Source of the DNA: Sphingobacterium sp.
GTDB taxonomy: Bacteria > Bacteroidota > Bacteroidia > Sphingobacteriales > Sphingobacteriaceae
Direction of reading: 5' to 3'
Length of the DNA: 21,547 nucleotides
Assembly: GCA_030146225.1 (NCBI GenBank)
Contig: JASLCA010000138.1
Span: 1-21,547 of the forward strand
Below the pieces are notes generated by a model. The model did no database searches, was not told the origin of the DNA, and saw nothing but the letters and a program-made list of their open reading frames with translations. Made by a program: the position numbers and the translations under genes. Below are positions 8,030 to 14,105 of the stretch, one piece after another; position 1 is the stretch's first letter, and the number at the start of each line of letters is the position of its first letter.

Positions 8030-9154
8030 ATGATTGCTGACATAGAAGACAAGGAGATAAAGCAAATTTATCGAACCTCCATTATACAACAGACCTCATA
8101 TTGGTCTGAAGTAAAGAAGCTGCAAGGGGTGGACTCCAAGGCTTTTAACTTTAAGGCGAAGTCCGCTGACCTATTTTCGGGCACGCAGGATGAGAGTTAT
8201 TTTGTGGGGGATCTCTTGATTTTAATCCAAAGCTTGGATGCAGAGTCATGTATTGCCTATGTTCCTTATGGTCCCGAAATTGAGCCTGCCGAAGAGAGTC
8301 AGGGTTATTTCTTGGAGCAGCTGTCGGAGAGTTTACGTTCCTTCTTGCCTAAGAACTGTATTATGATTCGCTATGATCTTTCTTGGGAGTCTCACTGGGC
8401 TAAGGATGAGGATTGCTATGACTTACATGGCAATTGGCTTGGGGTTCCAGATAAGAAGATTCAGGAGATTCGTTTAAACTTTAATACCGAGCATTGGAAT
8501 CTGAAAAAGGCCAATACGGATATCCTTCCCTCCAATACTATCTTTATGGATCTAAAGAAGGATGCTGATGTGCTTTTGGGCGAGATGAAGTCCAAGACGC
8601 GCTATAATATACACCTTTCTAAACGGAAGGGCGTACAGGTGCGCTCTTTGGGCATGGAGAGCTTAGCCATTTGGTATGAGCTCTATAGACAGACGGCGGC
8701 AAGGAATAACTTTTTCCTGCATGACATCTCTTACTTTAAGATTGTATTGTCGGCCAAGGCCAATGATACCCTTTCCCCAGCGGATGTTTATTTATTAGTA
8801 GCTGAAGTAGATGGCATGCCTTTGTCGGCGATGTTTCTAGTTGTTTCAGCAAATAGAGGTACCTATCTTTATGGTGCTTCTGCTACGGACAATAGAAATT
8901 ACATGGCCAGTTATGCCCTACAATGGCGTGCTATGGAGATCGCAAAAGAAAAAGGCTGTACCGAGTATGACTTCTTTGGGATTGCTCCACAGGCAGATCC
9001 TTCCCATCCTATGTATGGATTGTACCGCTTTAAGTCAGGCTTTGGGGGCACCGTTTACCATCGCTTAGGCTGCTGGGATTATCCCTTGGATAAGGATAAA
9101 TACAAGTATTATATTTCTATGGAATTTAAGAACCAAAGCTATCACTTGAGTTAA
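8030..9154 (+). CDS. FemAB-family peptidoglycan-bridge aminoacyltransferase-like protein
   Basis: A 374-residue protein of the FemA/FemB/FemX (lipid II aminoacyltransferase) family, which uses aminoacyl-tRNA to add residues to the stem peptide of peptidoglycan precursors. It is built of two GNAT-like folds. Seen here: the acceptor-side motif MKSKTRYNIHLSKRKGV (186-202), the second GNAT domain (about 250-325), and the family hallmark MYGLYRFKSGFGG (328-340). Some relatives act on other nucleophiles, so substrate is uncertain; most Bacteroidota have directly cross-linked peptidoglycan without a bridge. I chose the ATG at 8030 (MIADIEDKE). A TTG at 7979 would add 17 residues overlapping a repeat-like sequence. 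The gene stands alone and ends at a strong terminator. Family is secure, activity is inferred. Confidence 0.87.
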   Translation: MIADIEDKEIKQIYRTSIIQQTSYWSEVKKLQGVDSKAFNFKAKSADLFSGTQDESYFVGDLLILIQSLDAESCIAYVPYGPEIEPAEESQGYFLEQLSESLRSFLPKNCIMIRYDLSWESHWAKDEDCYDLHGNWLGVPDKKIQEIRLNFNTEHWNLKKANTDILPSNTIFMDLKKDADVLLGEMKSKTRYNIHLSKRKGVQVRSLGMESLAIWYELYRQTAARNNFFLHDISYFKIVLSAKANDTLSPADVYLLVAEVDGMPLSAMFLVVSANRGTYLYGASATDNRNYMASYALQWRAMEIAKEKGCTEYDFFGIAPQADPSHPMYGLYRFKSGFGGTVYHRLGCWDYPLDKDKYKYYISMEFKNQSYHLS

Positions 9155-9203
9155 TGATTTTGATTAAAAGCGGAGCTATTCTTTCCGTGTTTTACTGATA
9201 TAT

Positions 9204-9243
9204 ATGCCCCATGTTAATTCTGCATTAACATGGGGCATCTTTT
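9204..9243 (+). terminator. Intrinsic terminator after the FemAB-like gene
   Basis: A perfect 14-base stem (ATGCCCCATGTTAA / TTAACATGGGGCAT) with a seven-base loop, then CTTTT. It lies 50 bases after the stop codon and is strong on the plus strand. Confidence 0.85.
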
Positions 9244-9251
9244 ATGGTAAT

Positions 9252-9276
9252 AACATCAAAGTGCCAGCTTGATGTT
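9252..9276. repeat. Small hairpin between convergent genes
   Basis: An 8-base inverted repeat AACATCAA / TTGATGTT with a nine-base loop, just beyond the 3' end of the pentapeptide-repeat gene. It has no U-tract on either strand. It might mark the 3' end of the leftward transcript. Confidence 0.3.
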
Positions 9277-9287
9277 TGGCTTAATCT

Positions 9288-9872
9288 TTATGCCTTATGA
9301 TCAATATCCAATTGATACTTCAAAAGCAGACCACTGAGGTTGGTGAGGGCGAACTTTGCCTTCTTCAACTTGTTTTGCTCGGGGTCTATGCCAAAGTTCC
9401 TTGCGGTCTTAAAGTTTACCTTTTCTAGATTACTGTTGACAAAGGTAGCGCCCGAGAGGTCCGAATTTTCAAATGTGGAATTAGCTAGATCTGCATTGGA
9501 AAAGTCCACTTCTTTCATGGAACAGTTTTCAAAGCGTGTGCTTTTTAGTTTTAAGCCATAGAAGACACTGTAATCTAGGTTGCAGGCGTCAAAGTCAAAG
9601 GAGTACATAAAAGGATTACACCTGCTAAAGTCCACGCCTAGCACCTTGCAGGCTTTAAACTTGCTGTTGCTAAGGCCAGTTCCATCCAGCTTGACCATAG
9701 AAAAGTTGCAGGCTTCAAAGCTGCAATCTTCAAAGCTATTGTCGCGTAGATCGCTGTCGCTAAAGTCACAATTTAGAAAGCTGCAGTTTATAAACTCACG
9801 ATCCCTAAGCACATTTTCAGCGTAGTTAACATTTGTAAATACTTTATCCTGATGACTAACTATCTCTCCCAT
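9288..9872 (-). CDS. Pentapeptide-repeat protein
   Basis: A 194-residue protein from the ATG at 9872 (MGEIVSHQDKVF). From about residue 10 to 165 it is a run of pentapeptide units A(D/N)LXX-like, for example FINCSFLNCDFSDSDLRDNS and NADLANSTFENSDLSGATFV. Such units fold as a right-handed quadrilateral beta-helix. One family branch (QnrA/MfpA) mimics DNA and protects gyrase; most members have no known function. A break in the repeat around residues 88-100 (NPFMYSFDF) is typical of Qnr-like two-part helices and of many others, so no antibiotic role can be claimed. No signal peptide is seen, so it is probably cytoplasmic. An in-frame TTG at 9929 would lie inside the -7 box, which favours the ATG. 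It stands alone, convergent with the FemAB-like gene. Confidence 0.85.
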   Translation of the reverse strand: MGEIVSHQDKVFTNVNYAENVLRDREFINCSFLNCDFSDSDLRDNSFEDCSFEACNFSMVKLDGTGLSNSKFKACKVLGVDFSRCNPFMYSFDFDACNLDYSVFYGLKLKSTRFENCSMKEVDFSNADLANSTFENSDLSGATFVNSNLEKVNFKTARNFGIDPEQNKLKKAKFALTNLSGLLLKYQLDIDHKA

Positions 9873-9926
9873 ATAAATACCGCTAAAATTTCGTCTGATT
9901 AAGTTTAAGGACGAAAAGACCAAGCG

Positions 9927-9934
9927 CAAATATA
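9927..9934 (-). promoter_or_regulatory. Candidate -7 box (TATATTTG) of the pentapeptide-repeat gene
   Basis: An exact TAnnTTTG match on the minus strand. The predicted start is near 9921, giving a ~50-base leader. Only a poor -33 match (TTCA) occurs 20 bases upstream. A short C(TTCG)G hairpin sequence (9935-9951) abuts the box. Confidence 0.4.
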
Positions 9935-10051
9935 GCCATCTTCGGATGGGCTTTTGAATCTTTGTGAATTATTTGCCCAGGCGCTAAAGGCGGCTAGCTA
10001 TTAGCTTGTGTATCTGCGATAGTGGCTACCCTGGGCGCTTTTACTTGCCTG

Positions 10052-10096
10052 TGTAACATAAGTGACAGAAAGTTGTTATTTAATAAAGCATCTTTG
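10052..10096 (+). promoter_or_regulatory. Candidate Crp/Fnr site and -7 box upstream of the sulfur cluster
   Basis: TGTAACATAAGTGACA (10052-10067) is a 16-base quasi-palindrome of the Crp/Fnr half-site type (TGTnA, 6 bases, TnACA; five of six arm pairs match). CATCTTTG (10089-10096) is one base off the -7 consensus, with no -33 box. If transcription begins near 10101, the palindrome centre is at about -41.5, the classic position for an activator overlapping the missing -33 element. The regulator encoded at 13421 is the natural candidate. Confidence 0.4.
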
Positions 10097-10117
10097 TGTA
10101 TAATAAAAGATAACAGT

Positions 10118-10672
10118 ATGGAATGGTTAATGAATCCCTGGCCTTGGTATATAGGCGGAAGCTTGGTAGCCTTGGTAATGGTTGCCTTAATAATCTTAGG
10201 AAAGACCTTTGGCTTCTCCTCAAACTTTAGAGTGATGTGTGCGGCAATGGGGGCTGGTAAGTCGGCTAGCTTCTTTCGTTTTGACTGGCGCGCCCAACAG
10301 TGGAACCTGTTGTTTCTAGTAGGAACCGTATTAGGTGGTTTTCTGTCGGTGCAGTTTCTTTCCAATGGCACGCCACCTGAGTTGGCGGATGCCACAGTGA
10401 AGCGACTTGAGGAGCTCGGTATTTTCAGTGCAGGCACTAGCTATTTACCTACAGAGTTATTTGGCGAATGGAGCCTGCGTAATCTTGGCATTTGGTCTAT
10501 AGGGGGATTAATGATTGGCTTTGGCACCCGCTACGCAGGTGGCTGTACCTCTGGTCATGCTATTTCTGGCTTAAGCAATTTGCAATGGCCATCCCTTGTA
10601 GCTGTAATAGGCTTCTTTATAGGTGGACTGTTTATGGTACATCTCATCTTCCCGATGTTGTTTCAGGGATAG
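10118..10672 (+). CDS. YeeE/YedE family membrane protein (sulfur-compound transporter), first half
   Basis: A 184-residue membrane protein of the YeeE/YedE (TsuA/PmpA) family, whose characterised members take up thiosulfate. The hallmark GTRYAGGCTSGHAISGL sits at about 133-149 with its conserved cysteine, and a second cysteine lies in RVMCAAMG (about 40-47). About four hydrophobic segments are visible. Full-length YeeE has an internal repeat of two such halves; here the halves are separate genes, as in the PmpA/PmpB pairs of persulfide-responsive operons. I chose the ATG at 10118 (MEWLMNPWPW) because the frame upstream overlaps the candidate promoter. It opens a five-gene, same-strand cluster; the second half starts 35 bases after its stop. 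Substrate is inferred from context. Confidence 0.85.
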   Translation: MEWLMNPWPWYIGGSLVALVMVALIILGKTFGFSSNFRVMCAAMGAGKSASFFRFDWRAQQWNLLFLVGTVLGGFLSVQFLSNGTPPELADATVKRLEELGIFSAGTSYLPTELFGEWSLRNLGIWSIGGLMIGFGTRYAGGCTSGHAISGLSNLQWPSLVAVIGFFIGGLFMVHLIFPMLFQG

Positions 10673-10707
10673 CAGTCAGATTGTTGATAAATTAAAGGTA
10701 TTATAAG

Positions 10708-11121
10708 ATGAAAAGATTATTATATATATTACTAGGAGTGGTATTTGGGATGGCCATGTACAAGGCTGAGGCTGCTTCCTGGTTTAGGATTTTTGAGATG
10801 TTCAATTTCCAATCCATACACATGTATGGCTTTATGGCCTCCGCCCTGCTGATTGGAGTGATTGCTGTGCAATGGATCAAAAGAACGCAAGCGAAGGATG
10901 TGGATGGACAAGCGATTGTGATTGCGCCTAAAAGTAAAACAATTGCGCGCTATTTGATTGGTGGGGTATTCTTTGGCATGGGATGGGCTTTAGTCGGCGC
11001 TTGCCCTGGGCCCGTGTTTGCACTGATAGGAGCAGGGGTGATGCCTATGTTAGTTGTGGCATTATTTGCCCTACTAGGGACTTACATCTATGGCTTGCTT
11101 AAAGATAAATTGCCACATTAG
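10708..11121 (+). CDS. YeeE/YedE family membrane protein, second half
   Basis: A 137-residue companion to the preceding gene. Hydrophobic segments are at about 3-22, 34-55, 80-104 and 108-130. The half-repeat signature GGVFFGMGWALVGACPGP (about 85-102) includes the conserved cysteine expected in the second half of YeeE-type channels. In the known structure of a fused YeeE, cysteines along the channel relay thiosulfate. The pairing of a GGCTSGH half with a GACPGP half suggests a heteromeric transporter made by the two proteins. A cluster-internal AT-rich spacer of 35 bases precedes it, with no obvious separate promoter. Confidence 0.83.
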   Translation: MKRLLYILLGVVFGMAMYKAEAASWFRIFEMFNFQSIHMYGFMASALLIGVIAVQWIKRTQAKDVDGQAIVIAPKSKTIARYLIGGVFFGMGWALVGACPGPVFALIGAGVMPMLVVALFALLGTYIYGLLKDKLPH

Positions 11122-11141
11122 GGCTTAGATTGTTATTTTTG
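11110..11141 (+). promoter_or_regulatory. Candidate internal promoter upstream of tauE-like gene
   Basis: TTG (11110-11112), 21 bases, then TATTTTTG (11134-11141), fitting the Bacteroidota consensus. The leader would be ~50 bases. A GTTA-AAAA-TAAC palindrome (11182-11193) lies directly before the ATG. The palindrome and the -7 region also share an inverted repeat (GTTATTTTT / AAAAATAAC). Confidence 0.35.
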
Positions 11142-11196
11142 AGCGTAAGGGGGCATAAGCGCTCTAAATTGAATTTTAAATGTTAAAAATAACCCT

Positions 11197-11982
11197 ATGT
11201 TGATAGGTTTTTTACTCGCAATAGCTGTTGGGGCCACCTTAGGACTTGTAGGTTCTGGGGGCACCATCTTGACGGTTCCTATATTGGTTTACGTAATGGG
11301 AGTAGAGCCTATGTTGGCCACCACCTATTCACTCTTTGCCATCGGCATTACTTCGCTGGTAGGTTCTGTAAAGGGCTTTATGGCGAAAGAAGTGGATGTG
11401 GAAAAGGTTGTAACATTTGGGATTCCATCCTTATTGATGGTCTTTTTAACTCGCTCTTACCTGTTGCCATTGGTCCCTGAAGTTATACATATTGGGGAGT
11501 TGGCGATTGAGCAATCTTTACTCCTTATGGTGCTTTTTGCGATGGTAATGCTCGCATCCTCCTGGTCCATGATCAAGGAGTCCGAGAAATTACCGGCTGC
11601 TGGAAAGCCTATACCCCTAGGGGCTGTGGTTGGTCAAGGGCTATTGGTGGGCTTGATTACGGGGGTAGTAGGTGCTGGTGGTGGGTTTTTAATTATACCT
11701 GCCTTGGTAAACTTTTATAGGATGCCGATTAAGCAAGCGGTCTCTACATCCCTGGTAATTATTACCGTAAACTCCCTTTTTGGGGTTGTTGGGGATGCAG
11801 CTCGATTTGTGGCTTTTGATTGGACCCTTATCCTAGGCTATACGGCTTGTGCTGTGCTGGGGATTTTTATAGGCTTTGGCTTGTCCAATAAGATGAATGG
11901 TCAGCATCTCAAAAAGATGTTTGGGTATTTGATACTCCTTATGGGATTATATATACTGCTTAAGGAGTTGGTCTTAAGCTAA
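11197..11982 (+). CDS. TauE/SafE family sulfite/anion exporter
   Basis: A 261-residue inner-membrane protein with about eight hydrophobic segments. Both family repeats are recognisable: GATLGLVGSGGTILTVPILVY near residue 13-32 and GLITGVVGAGGGFLIIPALV near 150-169. TauE/SafE proteins export sulfite, sulfoacetate or related anions, and a TauE accompanies CstB-type persulfide dioxygenases in several sulfide-detoxification operons. Here the exporter precedes a persulfide dioxygenase gene, so removal of the sulfite made by that enzyme is the likely role. The gaps are 75 bases on the left and 55 on the right, with no terminators seen. Confidence 0.88.
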   Translation: MLIGFLLAIAVGATLGLVGSGGTILTVPILVYVMGVEPMLATTYSLFAIGITSLVGSVKGFMAKEVDVEKVVTFGIPSLLMVFLTRSYLLPLVPEVIHIGELAIEQSLLLMVLFAMVMLASSWSMIKESEKLPAAGKPIPLGAVVGQGLLVGLITGVVGAGGGFLIIPALVNFYRMPIKQAVSTSLVIITVNSLFGVVGDAARFVAFDWTLILGYTACAVLGIFIGFGLSNKMNGQHLKKMFGYLILLMGLYILLKELVLS

Positions 11983-12037
11983 TTGCATAAGTGGGTTGTG
12001 GTTATTAAATTAGATGTTAAACTAAAAGAATTACAAT

Positions 12038-13417
12038 ATGTTTTTTCAACAAGTGTACGATAAAACCTTAGCACAAGGAAGCTATTTTATAGGCTGTCAA
12101 GCCAGAAATGTAGCTATAGTAATTGATGCTAAAAGAGATATTGATACCTATCTTGAGCTAGCAAAGCGTAATAATATGCGTATCACACATGTAGCGGAGA
12201 CGCATATACATGCTGATTTCCTAGCAGGTACTCGGGAATTGGCTGCGGTGACTGGTGCTAAAATGTATCTTTCAGATGAGGGTGGTCCAGATTGGCAGTA
12301 TGAGTTTGCACATGAAGGCTTAAAGGATGGGGATAAGATACAGGTGGGCAATTTAAGTCTGGAGGTCATGCATACCCCCGGACATACCCCTGAGAGCATA
12401 AGCTTTCTGTTGCGGGACCATCCGGCATCCGAGGAGCCTGTAATGATATTTACTGGAGACTTTGTCTTTGTGGGGGATATTGGAAGACCCGACTTATTAG
12501 AGGAGGCGGCAGGTCTTGTGGGCAGTAAGGAAGCGGGGGCTGCGCAGATGTTCGCATCCCTAAAGAAGTTTAGGGCGCTCCCTGACTATATACAGTTATG
12601 GCCTGGACATGGTGCCGGCTCTGCTTGTGGCAAGGCTTTAGGGGCTGTGCCCAGTAGCACAGTGGGCTATGAGAAGATTAGAAACTGGGCTTTTCAGTTT
12701 GGAGATGATTATCCAGCTTTTAGGGACTACTTGCTCAGCGATCAGCCTGAGGCGCCTACTTATTTTGCTACGATGAAAAGGCTTAATAAAGTAGCTAGGC
12801 CATTGCTGATAGCTGTTCCTGAGCATCCTTCTTTGAACCTGACGGAAGTGCTTAAGAAGGGTACTTATAGACTTTTAGATGCGCGTCATAAGGATAAGTT
12901 TGCGGCGGGGCATGTGAAAGGCGCTCTAAATATCCAACATAATAATGCGATGGCGGGTTGGGCAGGCTGGATGTTGTCTTATACAGATAACTTGGTCATT
13001 ATTGCCTCTGTGGAGGAAAAGGCAGAGATTACGCGTAAGCTGATGCGCATAGGCATGGATAATATTGCCGGCTTTGTACATGATCTTTCAGAAGTGGACT
13101 TGCTGGAGACCAAGCTTATAGATGCGGAAGGGGTTGCTGCATTAAAAGATAAAGAAGGCTATCAGCTGTTGGACGTGCGCGCCAAGAGCGAGTATGATGA
13201 AGCCCATATTCCAGGTGCATTGCATCTTTTTACGGGCTATCTACCCAAGGTTGATCTCTCAGATTTAAAGTCTAAAAACTTGATTATCCAATGTCAATCG
13301 GGAGATAGGGCGACTATAGCTTATTCTTACTTGGAAAGTCAAGGCTTTGAAAATATTATGAATTATGCTGGAAGCTTTTTAGATTGGAAGGCTAAAGGCA
13401 TGCAAACCACTAGGTAA
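12038..13417 (+). CDS. CstB-like persulfide dioxygenase: metallo-beta-lactamase domain with two rhodanese domains
   Basis: A 459-residue enzyme. The N-terminal domain (about 1-250) is an ETHE1/persulfide dioxygenase metallo-beta-lactamase fold: metal motif THIHADF (55-61), HTPGHTPES (112-120), GDIGRPDL (146-153) and PGHGAGSACGKA (189-200), the last including Cys197. A first rhodanese-like domain (about 262-350) has lost the active-site cysteine loop (IASVEEKAE replaces CxxGxR). The second (about 368-457) keeps CQSGDR with Cys419. This order of dioxygenase, dead rhodanese and live rhodanese is that described for CstB of Staphylococcus aureus, which turns low-molecular-weight persulfides plus oxygen into thiosulfate via sulfite. 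It likely does the same here, in the cytoplasm. The regulator gene follows after 3 bases. No sulfide:quinone reductase is in the window. Confidence 0.9.
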   Translation: MFFQQVYDKTLAQGSYFIGCQARNVAIVIDAKRDIDTYLELAKRNNMRITHVAETHIHADFLAGTRELAAVTGAKMYLSDEGGPDWQYEFAHEGLKDGDKIQVGNLSLEVMHTPGHTPESISFLLRDHPASEEPVMIFTGDFVFVGDIGRPDLLEEAAGLVGSKEAGAAQMFASLKKFRALPDYIQLWPGHGAGSACGKALGAVPSSTVGYEKIRNWAFQFGDDYPAFRDYLLSDQPEAPTYFATMKRLNKVARPLLIAVPEHPSLNLTEVLKKGTYRLLDARHKDKFAAGHVKGALNIQHNNAMAGWAGWMLSYTDNLVIIASVEEKAEITRKLMRIGMDNIAGFVHDLSEVDLLETKLIDAEGVAALKDKEGYQLLDVRAKSEYDEAHIPGALHLFTGYLPKVDLSDLKSKNLIIQCQSGDRATIAYSYLESQGFENIMNYAGSFLDWKAKGMQTTR

Positions 13418-13420
13418 TCT

Positions 13421-14047
13421 ATGCAGCTTATTCAAGAGGCTTTTGCGGGGATCTTTGAGCCAAACTTAATTGAAGAGCTTGAGCAGGTCGCAAATGTGCG
13501 TAAATATCAGGCGGGCGAGGTAATTGTGGACTTTGGTCAAGCCGTCAAGCGGATGCCCTTGTTGTTGCAGGGAGCTATTAAGATTGTACGCCTTGATGAG
13601 GACGAGGGCGAGCTACTGCTTTATTATCTAGCCAAAGGGGAGACCTGCACCATGTCTATTGCCTGTTGCATGGAGGATAAGAAGAGTGAAATTCGTGCCG
13701 TGGCTGAGCTAGAAACCTATGTGGCTATGCTGCCAAATGTTTATATGGATATATGGATGGCTAAGTATGCCTCTTGGCGGAGCTTTATTATGAATAGCTA
13801 TTCGGAGCGTATGAATGAGATGCTCCAAGCCATTGATAGCTTAGCCTTTTCAAATATGGAGGAACGCATCCTCAACTACCTTAAAGAGAAGACTAAGCTG
13901 TTGGACGAGCGTATGCTTACGGTCACCCACCAACAGGTGGCCACAGCGCTTAACACATCCCGGGTGGTGGTCTCTAGGCTCCTTAAAAAGCTAGAGAATG
14001 AAGATAAGATTGTCTTACTCCGCAATGAAATTCGCCTGCTTATCTAG
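13421..14047 (+). CDS. Crp/Fnr family transcriptional regulator with C-x5-CC cluster
   Basis: A 208-residue regulator. An N-terminal cyclic-nucleotide-binding-like beta barrel spans about 5-115, a long dimer helix about 120-155, and a winged HTH about 160-205 (VTHQQVATALNTSRVVVSRLL). Recognition-helix residues Ser185 and Arg186 match Crp/Fnr, but the usual glutamate is a valine. In the barrel GETCTMSIACCM (73-84) places Cys76, Cys82 and Cys83 together. This is not the Fnr iron-sulfur arrangement (three N-terminal cysteines plus one), and the phosphate-binding cassette of Crp is absent, so cAMP binding is unlikely. It starts 3 bases after the persulfide dioxygenase gene, making it the probable regulator of the cluster. 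A sulfur- or redox-sensing role for the cysteines is inference. Its stop codon lies within the terminator stem. Confidence 0.88.
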   Translation: MQLIQEAFAGIFEPNLIEELEQVANVRKYQAGEVIVDFGQAVKRMPLLLQGAIKIVRLDEDEGELLLYYLAKGETCTMSIACCMEDKKSEIRAVAELETYVAMLPNVYMDIWMAKYASWRSFIMNSYSERMNEMLQAIDSLAFSNMEERILNYLKEKTKLLDERMLTVTHQQVATALNTSRVVVSRLLKKLENEDKIVLLRNEIRLLI

Positions 14048-14058
14048 CAGGCTTTTTT
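14034..14058 (+). terminator. Intrinsic terminator ending the sulfur cluster
   Basis: A 7-base stem GCCTGCT / AGCAGGC with a TATCT loop and six Ts (14053-14058). The last codons and TAG stop of the Crp/Fnr gene are embedded in the hairpin. Confidence 0.85.
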
Positions 14059-14105
14059 AATTTAAAACTGGCCGGAATTAAGCGCAATTCTGAGGATGTA
14101 CAGGA

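Noticed and set aside
9288..9872. Quinolone-resistance (Qnr) interpretation of the pentapeptide-repeat protein
   Set aside because: Pentapeptide repeats alone do not show gyrase protection; no Qnr-specific loop residues can be recognised by eye.
9994..10437. 147-codon minus-strand ORF opposite the first YeeE/YedE gene
   Set aside because: Antisense to a clear membrane protein, with basic and serine/proline-rich composition typical of a shadow frame.
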